A DNA stretch of 64,000 bases from Protea cynaroides (Eukaryota; Streptophyta; Magnoliopsida; Proteales; Proteaceae), in contig CM053266.1 of the NCBI GenBank assembly GCA_028583415.1, positions 78,751,237 to 78,815,236 of the forward strand, in the 5' to 3' direction. The notes under the pieces were generated by a model. It made no database searches. It was not told the DNA's origin and saw only the letters and a program-made list of their open reading frames with translations. Each line of letters begins with the position of its first letter. Within the stretch, counting starts at the first letter, position 1. The translations under genes and the position numbers were made by a program. Positions 42,807 to 55,024 of the stretch are shown here, in pieces.

Positions 42807-45082
42807 TGTCACACCCCAATCTCGTACAGACCGTGCCAACCAAGTAATCCAAACATATTCCACAATAATAATCAAAGTTAATAAGTAAATAGCAGAAGTC
42901 TTTATTAATAATGAACTAAGGTTTAATAGTGATAATAAATAATTAAATCTAATTATTTCCAAATTACCCAAGACATAACGTAAATTAATCCATTACATGT
43001 CCAGTATTTAAATATAACTAAACTAATAAAAAAACACATTGATTGCATTCACATGATGGAACATGCGCTTCCTCCATCGCTTCTATGTCCATAGCCGCCA
43101 CGTGTTAATGCATCGGCTCATTTATGTAGTCCTCCACTGTGGTACCTATTTCATTATCTAAAAATATAGGACGTCATAGGGTAAGCATACATCATAGCTC
43201 AGTGAGTAAACAAAACAATGCTCAAACATATGCATGCATTCAATTTATATCTTTGGTCTGGTTTTAAGTTTACAACTGTGCTATAGAAAGGATTGGCAGC
43301 CACCGCACCTCTATACACGAGTGTGTGAATCCGTCCAATAGATCAAACACCATTGTCATCTCACATGCACCCACCATGGAATAAAGATAAAGCTAAAGTG
43401 TCCAGATTACATACCGCCAACACTTCCCTTGATGCACTACCCATACCAACACGTAAGCCCCTGCTGGCGAGGGCTTACAAACTGAGCTTGCTACTAACCA
43501 ATCATAATATCATCCAAATGTATCCAAGGCCTTACCCCATCATCCCTCAATACGTCCATAGAGAGAGAGCTAAGCCCCCTGATAAAGTTAAAGACCACAT
43601 GGTCTGAGACCCCCTCCTCTGATGCCTTATGATGTAATAGTTTCGCTAAGATAATGGTGATATGATGATGTCAGTGGGTAGGGCTGAGTAGATATAGAGC
43701 TAGAGTCTAGTAGTTAGGATAAATCACAATACCATGTCCTCCCCCTGATGCTTCATTCACATCCAACACACTAACCACATACAAACACATGCCTATCCCT
43801 AGCATCATCATCATGCTATAGTAAAACAAAAATAAATATGCGTGAGTAGATAAATAATAATAATATTGGATGACATATGAGATACACATTACAAGCATAG
43901 AAGCATAGAATCATTCATGGCAATGGAAAAATTAAATAAAGGTAGTTTGTTATTATCCAATTAGTTTAGGTCTTGTTCCCTCACCTGTAAATGATGTTTG
44001 ATCTCCTTCCAAGCTTTATAAATCACTTTGACCTACTTGGAAACCTAGGGAACATATGGATTTAAGTTAGGGTTCAATTGTAGCAAGTTATAGTAGTCTA
44101 AAATCATGTTTAGTCTGAAAGTATGCTTTCTGCTAGGCTATGGTCGACCTATGTGGTCTCATTATATGTTGACCATAAACTATGTAGTCGATATGTATGG
44201 TCGCATATCATGCGACCACAGCATGCTACTACACCATTCTTAGGAACTTCCTGAATAGCTGTGGTCGACCCTCTGGTCACCTTGTGGTCGACCACAGGCT
44301 GCGACCACATGATGTTTTATCAATTTTTATCTCTAATCAGAATCATTCATGAGTCAATTTCTTGGCTCATCAATAGGATTCCTTCTATGATCAGTCTATG
44401 GCCATTAAATCACAATTTTACAAAGTTATTCATCCTAACTTATTCTCCATGGTTCTCCTTTGAGATTTGTTCATGGAGTTCCTTGGTCAAAGTCTTACAT
44501 TAATCCCATGACTCAATTTACCATGGAAACTCCGATTCTAGGTGTTCTACTGCTACAAGGAAGAGTTCCATACCTTAAGCTTATAGAGAACTAAAACCTC
44601 CCTCTGCTCAGCCTTCTTCTCCAGACCTCATTCTCTTTCTCTTCCTCTCTCTTAGATTGGTTAGGGTTTGAGATTGATCCAAAAGAGTGAGAGAGAGTAG
44701 AGGGATGTCCTCTATTTAGAGAGAAAATCTCCATATAGAGCCCTCCTAGAGTTTGATAAGAAATCCCCTTGGATTTGGAAAGTTTTCAAATCACGAAGTC
44801 TGATCTGGCAACGTGCGGTCGATATGTATGGTCACAAAATCCATCGACTACACAGCTCAAATATGCGACCACACGTCTATTTTTGACTGGTCACACTTCC
44901 TTTATATTGTGGTCGACTATACTAGTTCAGGTAGTCAACCACATACTTACAATTCTATTTTTGGGTCAATTTACATACCTAGCCTTGTGGTTTCTTTACA
45001 CGCTTAGTCCACTCAATCCAACTATAATAGGAAGACCTGGCACGACACGGTTAGACCGGGTTAGTAGAGTACGGGTCTTACA
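42807..45082 (-). mobile_element. Solo LTR E, minus strand (TSD AGACA)
   Basis: 2276 bp from TGTCACACCCC to GGGTCTTACA (the inverted family ends), with AGACA at 42802-42806 and 45083-45087. On its own strand it has a (TG)TGGTCGACCACA palindrome at 44283-44296, an exon-2-like block ending in GTGAGGG (about 44045-43986), and an exon-3-like block at 43145-43018. That last block encodes GTTVEDYINEP...HVAAMDIEA... and CECNQCVF, with one internal stop. It is a divergent relative of family 1, closer to G. Confidence 0.88.
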
Positions 45083-45087
45083 AGACA

Positions 45088-46315
45088 TGTGTCACGACTT
45101 GATAAATCAGGAGAAATATGCTATTAATAAACACCATCATCGGTCTAGATCGTATACGTCTCATCGATTGAACTCTCAGAGGGCAGCGTTGACGAATTCT
45201 CAGGCTCAGATCAGTATTGTGGAGGGCGACTGGGTTAAGAGGGCTTTGTTCATCATCATCATCATTGGAATTATGAGCCAGAGCAAAAGTAGTAGTAGTA
45301 GGAGGGTGAGAAGTGGAATGCTCTGCAAAGGTGACCCTTCTTCATTGACCAGATTCGCTGCAATGAAGAGGACAACTTGTGGCTCCCTACTCCCATTTTA
45401 TCACCCCTACCCCACCCTCCCTGCTATTCTAATAGGACCATAAATATTGCTCCTAAAAATGCATGAAAGATCCCCGGAGAGGGACTCTGTTGTAAGCATC
45501 TTTTCTTCTGCCCTTATTCTTATCGTTCTTTTGCTCCTCCCTTTTCTCTCCCCTCTCTCTAATTTTTTCTAAAGCACTTGGAAAAAAAGAAAATGTTCCT
45601 TAAAGAATTAATCATTCTTGGTGGTGGTTCCGGCTGATGAAGATGCAAGGGAGGTCGAAGAACTTACAAATCTCCATTAACATTAATGGCTTCATTCAAG
45701 TCTAGGAAATCAGGACCTCTGCCTTGCGAGATAATGAGAATGAGAAGGAGAAGAAGTGAAGGTGATTGGCTTGATCTCCGATGCTTTTTTGTTGGAAATG
45801 GCCAGTATAAGGTGGAATTGATAATCAAAGAAAGTAGGAACAAGAAATTCAAGGGACAAACATCAAAAGAAAAAATACACACAAAAAAATAACATATAAA
45901 GGGGTAGTTTTGTCGTTAACGAATTTAAAACTGTGACACGTCATCAGTTAACGAACATGACTTAATGGAGAGGGGGTTTGATTGATCTATATTTTCAAAA
46001 GTAAGGGGTGGTAGTGATATTATCGTAAACAAAGGCGGGTGGGTAAGATTAAACCATACTACAGGGGGTGTGGTAGTTATTGTCCCAAAAAAAAAAATTT
46101 AAGCTACTTTATTAGGCTATGTTTGGTATGTATTCCAATTCACATAAATCTTTTTTTATCTGCTATTGAGAACGTTGTTTAAACTACATGCATTTCAACA
46201 CTTCAGCATTAATGCAAAGTGCATCAATCAGAACTCAAAATTGGTCAGTGCATCAAAATTGGATTCAACTCAAAATTGGTCGGTGCATCAACTCATCTGC
46301 CACGATCAGTTTTGT

Positions 46316-46319
<4 letters not shown>
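45088..46319. other. No recognised gene
   Basis: Follows LTR E. It has a 'CATCATCATCATC' run at about 45250 and an oligo-A run at 46089. The frames of 60-224 codons here (44769-45443 runs out of LTR E) have no recognised motifs. It may include the outer part of element C's LTR. Confidence 0.5.

Positions 46320-46396
<77 letters not shown>
46319..46396. repeat. (CT)n microsatellite
   Basis: About 78 bp of uninterrupted CT repeats. Long Ser/Leu open frames across it are artefacts. Confidence 0.97.
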
Positions 46397-46400
<4 letters not shown>

Positions 46401-46599
46401 CTAAACTCTCTGTGACTTGCGCTTAACACTGGATTGATGTTCTACGTGGACAATGAGACCTCCCAGACCCAAGTCATTCGACCAAATGTTTAGACATTGA
46501 TGATCACAAGGACAAAAATAGTCTATGGTGTCCTGTCGGGTTTCATGTTGGCATACACATAGAAGTTGTTCCTAGAAAGAAAGAAAGAAATTTGTGCAA

Positions 46600-46815
46600 C
46601 CCAACAATTGTTTTACATAACTCTTTCACTTCCTCTGCATTCCGTTCAGATTTGGCCTCTGGAATAATAGTTTCCATTCCAATGACTCTGGCAATAGCAT
46701 TTATGGCTCCCCGATTGTCAGATGTTACCATAGTAATTCTAACATCCATCGACTTGAGAATGGATATGACTTCCTACACTCCAAGCTTCTCTGAAATCAA
46801 AGACAAGAAAGACCC
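46600..46815 (-). pseudogene. Copper P1B-type ATPase fragment (HMA5/RAN1-like)
   Basis: On the minus strand the frame reads LGV-stop-EVISILKSMDVRITMVTSDNRGAINAIARVIG, then PEAKSERNAEEVKEL. This matches the end of the P-domain of plant copper-transporting P1B ATPases, where a helix (EVISxLKSM) precedes the MVTGDNWGTAxxIAxxxGI motif and PExKxExV. Here Gly of TGDN is Ser. The downstream GDGxNDSPAL hinge is not found: the sequence leaves the family after VKEL. With the internal TAG it is a pseudogene fragment of one exon, about 70 codons. The intact family pumps Cu+ out of the cytosol; this copy cannot. Confidence 0.75.
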
Positions 46816-47766
46816 AAAAAGAATCTGAAGTTTGATTATAGTCAGTTGTAGCCATGGCGATATCTTCATTTCCCATAAGTGCCCAACAAAATCTTCATCA
46901 GTAAGTTTCCACTCAAGGTCAACAAATTAATCGTCAAAATCCAAGTTATTCAGCAATGATCTTTAAATCTAAAGAAAGGAAGGAGGGGTTCTAAAAAGGA
47001 AGCAATACTTGGAAGTTGGAACGGCTTGATAGCCCTAATGTAGTAAGGAGGAGAGGGGGAAACCACACTAGGCAGAGGAACTGATTGAGGGAATCCCATT
47101 TCTCACTACTATTGAGGTTAACTGGGAACACCTTGAAATGTTCCATAGTGTAGATGTTGTTGATGTTGCCATAGTGTAGATGTTGTTGATGTTGCTTGTG
47201 ATCATCACCACCGAAGAAGCTTCTTGTCACAATCGTAATGTTGGAACTCTTTCTGCCTGCTCTTGATGTATAATGATATGCACCTCAATGGGCCGTCATG
47301 CTCATTTGTTCTGGAGCAAGGTTGAAGTGATGCATGCGCAGTGGCCTGTGTGTAGATTTGGTCTTGTTCCATTGGTGACAAGCATGTGTGGGGCTTGATG
47401 GCCTAGAGTATATTACATTCGTGCTTATGCTATTAGAATTAATGTGGGATTAATTAATTACCTAACCAATTATTTAGTAGGAGTCCAATTAACACAGTAG
47501 GACCGATTTGGTCTGGTTCGTTACATGGTTAAGATAGCAAAGGTAACCTAATTCTCTGTGGGAAGGTATTAGGGTTATGATAGTATTCTATAAATACTGG
47601 ATCATGAGTCCCCATAGTCATCGGTCTATCTCTCTTTATGCACCCATATGCAAGAGACCAATGGGATCCCAGATGGTTTGTGGAAAACTCATATCAGAGC
47701 ATTCAAGGCGATATGGAAAATGGAAAACAGATGGAAATCAATCTACAACAAATGGCATGTCCTTTA
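46816..47766. other. No recognised gene; short tandem repeat inside
   Basis: Contains two copies of 'CATAGTGTAGATGTTGTTGATGTTGC' at about 47146 and 47171. A 79-codon minus frame (47230-46991) has no recognised motif. It ends where the family-2 LTR starts (TGTAAGACCTGCAC). Confidence 0.5.
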
Positions 47767-49424
47767 TGTAAGACCTGCACATGAAATCCCTTACTGACCC
47801 GGATTTCCCCTATGTTAGGTCTTTCCACCCAGATAGCTGATGTCATAGACACAGACCAATAGACGTATCTGAATACCATTTTATACCGGTACCATGTGGT
47901 ATAAAGTGGTATTAGTAAACCTTGGGTGGCCCCAGCATGCAACCCAAAGCTTGGGGCCAGACAGGTAGAGCATGGGGCTATAATTTAGCCTTGATAGTGG
48001 CATGAGCCAACGGATGCATCACCCAATTTCAAGCGCCGGCTTGTGTTCGAGGGGCACACTCTCTCTCTTCAGGTTTCAATAAATAAAAAGCCCAAGGCTC
48101 TCTATTTTCCTTTTAGGCTATTGAGGAAGAGAGTGGAGAGTTGGTTGGAGGACTTCCAAGCTCAAGCTCTAGTAAGCCTTGATTCCCCTCTATTAAGGTG
48201 ATTTTACTCTCTCTCCTTCCTTCAGTTATGTCAAATTAAAGCCTTCAATGGTGGTAGTTCCACCATTAATGGTCTCCATTAATGAAGACCAACCCCAAAC
48301 CCTTGCATCTAGGTTTTTACCCAACATAATTAATGGTCGTTAAAATACAGTCTTGATGACCCCTATTAGGTTGACTTTGGGTGGCAATGTGATTCCCACC
48401 ATTTATAATTGATGTATTGATGTTGGGGAGTCAAAGCTCCCCATTATAGGACCTTGTCCTCGCTTGAGTCTGGTTTTTCAGACTCAACCAGTGGACCTGT
48501 GCCAGAAGCTAGGGCACTGCCTCTGCCTCCTAATGTATTGCCTTGACCATGTACGATTTGGCTAGTGAAGGGGCCAACAAGGCCCCATCCTCTGTCAAAC
48601 CCATACTTAAACTAGATTGGTTGAGTTGAGCTGGAGGCAAAGCCAGTAGATACACCATCTAGCACTGCCTCTATCTCACTCTCTATTAGTGACACCCTGT
48701 ATTAGTAATGTGTTAAGCCAGAGGCACGATAGTTGAAGGCACGATATCCAGAGGCAAGATCCTCCTAGTGGCTGCCCCCGGTTATTCCATGGGTTCAATT
48801 AACCACAGGGGGCCGATTAGACTTATGTAAGCCAGAGGTACCACTATCTGGCAGAGCCTCCGCTTGCTCTCTGGAAGCATTCTGTTATGATAGGTGCGTG
48901 CGTATTTGGATGTTGAGCTGGATGTTTGGTCAACCACCTCATCTTCTAGCTCAGCCTTAGCTGAAACTATAAATATTAGTCGACGGCTTATTCCGGAGGC
49001 ACATCCACCGAAATCATCCATAGCCTTAGCCATTGTTGGTCAACATACCTAGGCATTTCATGGAGGACCAACCGTTGTGGTTCTAACTTATCTTGGGATC
49101 CATATTTTGGCATTTAGAACTTGCCTATGCTGATTAGAAGACATTCAACTTTTTTTTTTTTTTTTTTTTTGCTAAAAGATCAGCAAAATGCATTAATAAG
49201 GTAAAAAGAAAAATAAGAATACAAGCCTCCTATGGTAACACTCCACCTTCAGCATTGCCATCAGCAGAGCCCATAGTGGCCTGACTATTTAACTAACATA
49301 CATTAGCTATCATTAATAAAATGATACCTAGGACGCTCAAATGCATCCTAGACAACATCCTCTGAGATAAAAGCTAGATAGGTATTCCTTGTCAGACTTA
49401 GCAGGTCTATTGCTTCTTTCTTTG

Positions 49425-50757
49425 CTAAGGATTCAGCCACCACATCGATTTCCCTAACACAATGAGTGATTCTGAAGTTCTTCCTCTGAATTTGCTCCAT
49501 AAGATAAAACCACTAATTGGTAAACTGCCATGGTGGTTTAGAGGATAAAATACATGTAACCACTGTAGATGAATCACATTCCAACCATAGCTTTTCAACC
49601 CCCACATTGATATCTTCTTTAATACCTCTGACAGTAGCATTCCATTCAGCTTGATAGTTAGTTGCATCATTTAAGAATTCAAATAATGCGAACATTACCT
49701 TTTCTCTTTCATCTCTGATGACACCTCCCATTCCTGAGTCTCCAGGGTTCCCTAGTGAACACCCATCAGTGTTTAGTTTCCACCACCCCCTTGGTGGTTT
49801 TCTCCATAGATGCTGCTGGATTGAAGCTGGTTCCCTAGTGAACAGCCATCAGTATTTAGTTTCCACCACCCCCTTTGTGGTTTTCTCCATAGATGCTACT
49901 GGATTGAAGCTGGTTTTACATGCCCCGTAATGAGATTAAATTTTTTTTTAATAGCTAGATCCTCTACTCTTTTGATCTTACATGGAGAGATAAAAGAAGT
50001 AGCCCTTACATCCGTTTGAATGTCAAACAAGATCCTCTTATGTGAAGCTCTGTAGTCATCATAACAGCAACAATTCCTTGTTTTCCATAAGTTTTGTAGT
50101 ATATTGTACAACAATGGAATCCAAATCTCACTAAGAGCACAATTCTTTCTTTTTCCTCTACCATGAATAGAGATCATCATTATTCTCAAAGCTTATCCGA
50201 TGTAAGTTATAAATAGATAGGATTGCTTTCCATACCTTCACTGCAAAATCACACTGGATAAACAAATGATTAAAACGTTCCTCCTTTTTATAATAGACAT
50301 AACACTATGAGGTGATAGGCACTTGTTTTCTTCAAATTACATCATTTGTAGGATGCTTGCCTAAGTGCCACCTCCATCCAAAAATTGATGTTTTAGGAGG
50401 GAGATACCTTCTCCATAAACGTTTTACGCAAACTAGTTAATCGTGTTCCACCCTCAGTGCATTCAATGCTGATTTCACAGAATATACTCCAGTAACCTCT
50501 TCTGTTCATATAAAAGAATCCAGTTTGAGTTTGACCAGTTGAATCTTTCTAGCTTCATCAAAATAGTGCCTTAAATGGACCAATTCTACTGATGGCAGCC
50601 TCCAATTCCCATCTGTGATGAAGTCACCAACCTTAGCATACAGGGTTTTATTAATCTGAGAGATATTTAGTCTATTGGCTAGTGTGTATGATCCCAACCA
50701 ATAGTCATTCCATAAGTTAATGGAAGAGCCATTACCAATTAGTCTTCTTATTCTCAT
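49425..50757 (-). pseudogene. LINE ORF2 3' part: RT zinc-binding and RNase H
   Basis: 50757-50506 has the region after RT (GNGSSINLWNDYWLGSYTL). 50450-50250 is the zinc-binding RVT region (PPKTSIFGWRWHLGKHPTND ... FNHLFIQCDFAVKVW), with stops. RNase H lies at about 49800-49425: WWKLNTDGCSLGN, GGVIRDEREKVMFALFEF, NYQAEWNATVRGI, LWLECDSSTVV. An 83-bp tandem duplication (49750-49832, 49833-49915) repeats the RNase H start; 83 is not a multiple of 3, so it shifts the frame. Confidence 0.8.
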
Positions 50758-52225
50758 ACCAGTCCAATCCCATATCTTTAGAATACTTCTCCAAATAGGA
50801 GAACAACAAAGGTGTTTCTAGGCATCCCATTTGGAAGCATATATCTACTTCTCATAAATTTAGCAAATTGGGAATTACCTATAATCACATTCCATGTCAT
50901 TTTAGTCAACAGAGCTTGATTCACCTCTTTAAGATTTTTAAGGCCTAAACCCCCTTTAGATGTTGGTTTGCAGGCTACATCCCATTTAACTACAACTCCT
51001 TTACTCTTGCTGAAATTACCACTCCATATGAAGTTCTTCATCCAATCTTCAGCAACTTTAATTACACCTTTAGGCCATGAATATGCTGCAAATGAGTTAA
51101 TGAAAGTGCTACAGAGAACTGATTTAACAAGTTCAACTCTTCATGCCATCGACAGTAACCTTCTATTCTATACTGAGAATTTTTTTTCTTTAGCTTGTCC
51201 AGCATAGGCAAGAAAAAATATTTTTTGGTTTTTCCTACAAAGATCTCCACGCCAAAGTATTTTGTTGGAAACTTTCCTTCAATATATCTAAAGCAATCCT
51301 ATAGCTTCTTTCTCATTGCAACTGAGACACCAACATAGAAGCATTTACTTTTATTTGGATTAATCATTTGACCAAAATAATCCAAGTAAGAGGATATCAA
51401 CTTCTTCAAATTCTCTACTCCTTTTAAAGTGGCCTGCATAAAAAGTAAGATATCATCTGCAAAGAACAAATGAAGAGGAGTATTTATGTGACTGTAATTT
51501 AATGGCTTTAGATCCTTCCTCACTGCTAGTAGCTTGAGATTTTGACATAACACTTCCTCTGCAAGCACAAATAGCATGGGAGATAATGGGTCTCCTTGTC
51601 ATAGTCCTCTGGTAGCACCAAAATAGCCAATTGGGCCGCCATTAACCATTACTGAAAGTCTTATAGACTTTAAGAAAATAGATAGTCTTTTGATAAAAAT
51701 GTCAGAGAAGCCAAATTTTTGCAATACATCAAACATGAAAGGCCATTCTAGTTTATCAAAAGCTTTTTGAATGTCCAACTTCAGTGCTAAGGAACCATGC
51801 TTAGATCTTTTTTTCATCAGAGTAGCCAACTCAGATGCTAGCCCAATGTTATTGTAAATTAGCCTGCCTTTAACAAAAGCCCCCTGCTCTTCTGAAATTA
51901 ACGAGGTCATAACACCACCTAATCTAGTTGAGAGGATTTTAGGAATCACCTTATAAATAAAGTTTCCTACACAAATAGGTCTGTAGTCTCCTAGGCAAAG
52001 TGCCCCATCAAACTTTGGGATCAGAGATATGAAATTATTGTTCAGGCCATTAGGAAAGTAACCAAATTCAAAGAACGTTTGCACAGCCAAAGTGAAATCC
52101 TTACCCACAATCTCCCAGAAACTCTGGAAAAACTTACCAGGGCAACCATCTAGACCAGGAGCACTTTCAGGATTAAGGTCAAATACAGCCTTTTTGACCT
52201 CCTCATAAGATGGAATCGCATCCAA
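50758..52225 (-). pseudogene. LINE ORF2 reverse transcriptase
   Basis: 52225-51599 encodes the RT fingers and palm: SAPGLDGCPGKFFQSFW, NNNFISLIPKF, YRPICVGNFIYKVI, LISEEQGAFVKGR and LKLDIQKAFDKLEW. After a stop near 51599 the frame resumes at 51577 with the catalytic FFADDILLF (about 51460) and IDYFGQ..NxxKS-type motifs. 51041-50778 holds the thumb (MKNFIWSGNFSKSKGVVVKWDVACKP). It makes the cDNA by target-primed reverse transcription in intact elements. Confidence 0.88.
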
Positions 52226-52516
52226 TAGCAGAGCCTACTCAGAGCTAATAAGCCTAGGAACACACTCTAGTAAGGCAGAAGAAGGAGAAGACCCCTTGCT
52301 AGAGTGAAGGTTCTCATAGAAATCAACTATATGCTCTTTAATCTCCCTCTAGTCATCTAGAAAAATCCCATCCAGAGTTTTTAGCAATCGAATAGAGTTT
52401 TTCATTTGTCTTAGGGTAGTATAATTATGGAACTATTTTGTATTCCTGTCCCCATTTCGAAGCCACTGAATCCTAGATTTTTCCTTCCATAAAGATTCCT
52501 CAAAATCTAGGACTAA

Positions 52517-53521
52517 TTAGGGTTGAGCTTGAGCCGTGAGTTCCTTTTCTTTTAAACTATCAGAGAAGCCTAGCATATTAATTTCCTCTTGAACCTCTTC
52601 AAGATTGCTCTGAGCTTTTAGTAATTCAACACTCAACTTAGGATAAGCTTCCTTAGACCACTTCTTCAAAACCCCTTTTAGATGTTTCAGCTTGTGAATC
52701 AATCTATAATATGGATTTCTAGAGATCCTTATGTTCCATGCAGACTTTACAATACATGCAAGCTGGTCATGCTCCAGCCAATATCTTTGAAACCGAAATG
52801 GGATATTGGAAGGTTTAGGAATATTATCCCCCCCAATAATAAGGCATGAATGGTCAGATACCGATCGGGCCAACACCCTTTGATAACAACGAACATACTT
52901 TTTCAACCATTCATCATTATAGAAGCTTCTATCCAACCTAGCCTTTACATGACCAATAACTTTCTTATTTGTCTAAGTGTACTTCAGACCATTACTATTC
53001 AAGGAGCTTAAAGGAATGGACTCAATGCAAGCATGAAACTCATCAGCAGTAGAAGCATTAAAGATACCTGGACCCACTTTTTCATCTGAATAAAGGCAGC
53101 AGTTAAAGTCTCTAGTAACTAGCCATGGCACTAGGGGATTACCCATGGAAGAAAGATCACACCACAAATCCCTTCTACGACTTTTCAGACAGTCAGCATG
53201 AACAAAAGATAAAAGATGCAAAATACCATCAATACTAGTAGATAAAGTAACATGTTGTTCAGAAGATAAGATAACAGATGGCTTAGGCACTGTCCTTTTT
53301 TACATGATCCAAATATTTGGGATTTTGTCTTCTCGATTATTATGAATAATATCCATACTATAGCCCAATCTATGCATCATAGACTTAGGGTATTTTTCTG
53401 GCTTTACCAAAGGTTCTACCAGACATATAATAGAGGGAGAATATTCCTTAATCAAAAGCCTTATAGCTTGCCTCGACTTTGGGTTCGAGACACCCTATAT
53501 ATTCCAATATGCTATCTTCAT
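52517..53521 (-). pseudogene. LINE ORF2 endonuclease
   Basis: Starts at ATG 53521 with MKIAYWNI, a stop where Arg is expected (usual N-IRG), then NPKSRQAIRLLIKEYSPSIICLVEP, typical of the apurinic-type endonuclease fold. It continues 53290-52973 with WLVTRDFNCCLYSDEKVG (catalytic DFN) and 52936-52517 with SDHSCLIIGG (the SDH motif). This domain nicks the target DNA. Several in-frame stops. Confidence 0.82.
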
Positions 53522-53630
53522 TTAGAAACTGCAGGTGTTTCCTTACCTCCCTTTGTATCCATTTTCTTTAGCTTACCTCTAGTAGGCCTCACCACATCAA
53601 AGGAATCCAACTGACCTGCAAGCACATTAT

Positions 53631-55024
53631 CTACTTTTCCACTTCATTATAAGAAACAAAAATAATGCCAAGCTCAGTAGAAGTAACTTGGCCACCTCCT
53701 AAGCCATTTATGGTACTTACCTCATTAGGATCAACATCCCCTTTATTCAGCCCATCCTCATGATGACTGAGATCAGATTCATCCACATCAGTTGAAAGGT
53801 CATTTTGTTCATCCTCCTTATCTGCAATATCTAACAAAAACACTCTTCTAGATAGTGAGGCCGAACCCATCACAGTCTTTGAAATAGAGTTCATATTAGA
53901 ATTTTGTGCATTATTCCCCTCACCTCCATTACCCATAGGGATAGTCACTGGCTGTACTATCACTGGCACCGTATTCTCAACATTTGAAGGATGATTTTCT
54001 ATATTGTGGACAGCATTGCTCTATTGAACTTCTGAAGCATGAATGTTTGCAGGTTGAATTACCTCATAGGTCAAACTTTAAACCTACAAGTTTCCTCTGT
54101 ATGTCCAATCTTAGAACACAAAGTACATTTAGGAGGAGGTCTTCATAGATTGGACATACAGCTAGGAAGATCCTGCATATCTTCCCTGGTTGAGCACAAA
54201 GTACCTCATAGGACAAACTCCTTCCTTGGCTGACAGCAAATCTTCCCCACCAGGATCTCTGTCAATCATGGAGCATTTCATTCCATCTCAACACAAACCC
54301 TAGCATACCGTCCTATGATTGCACTATGAGCTTTGATATCCATCTCCACTGGCCTATCCATAGTTTAAGCAATAGAATATAGTATGGGTTTCTCCCAATA
54401 TTCATACAGAAGCTTAGGGAATCTGACCCATTGCATATTATGCGTGATAGCTTGCTTTTTAACATCAAAATCTGGTTTCCATCACTGAAATCTTATTGGC
54501 CTACCTTCAACTTTGGTAGCACCTCATTTCCACACAGAGTGCATCTCCTCCTCAATATTAAACCTGAAAATAAAAAATCCATGGCCTAAAGTGACCATCT
54601 CAAACTATATATTACCCCATTGCTTCTGTACTGACTGTTGTATAACAGACAACAGTAGCCCCCGAGTTTCCATTCTACCAATAAGAGCAGTCACATATTT
54701 TTTCATTTGCCTATCATAAGCTGCTTGTGGCACCATCACACATGGAATTCCAACCATGCATGTAGGCACTGTAACTCTAGCCAAATCAGTATTTTGAAAG
54801 TCACGTGCCACATCTACAAAAGATCTAGCAAAACTGTCATTATCAGCTAGACCAGTAGCAGCATTACCAACATCTCTGGCACCATCAGCAGCATTCTTAT
54901 CCAATTGAACTGCAGCCGAAGAAGAACCCCCCATTATCTCTTTTCCCTTCTGTTGTCGTGCAATATATGTAAATAAATAGGTAAACCTATGCAGATATTG
55001 GACGGAGCCTATTGCTAGTTTCAA
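53631..55024 (-). pseudogene. LINE ORF1 (RNA-binding, zinc knuckle)
   Basis: Starts near 55024-54930 (…GKEIMGGSSSAAVQLDKNAADG). Around 54440-54270 the minus frame reads WVRFPKLLYEYWEKPILYSIA and ARVCVEMEWNAP, like the DUF4283-type domain of plant LINE ORF1. A CCHC knuckle, CTLCSKIGHTEETC, lies near 54140-54100. An acidic tail (DIADKEDEQNDLSTDVDESDLSHHEDG) is at 53870-53740. Interrupted by several stops and shifts. ORF1 coats LINE RNA in active elements. Confidence 0.75.

Noticed and set aside
44769..45443. 224-codon plus frame
   Set aside because: It runs across the end of solo LTR E and its target duplication into unrelated DNA, so it cannot be an original gene.
46166..46426. Open frames with long Ser-Leu runs
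   Set aside because: Produced by the (CT)n microsatellite.
46991..47230. Minus-strand 79-codon frame next to the Cu-ATPase fragment
   Set aside because: It does not resemble any ATPase region and includes a local 26-bp tandem repeat.
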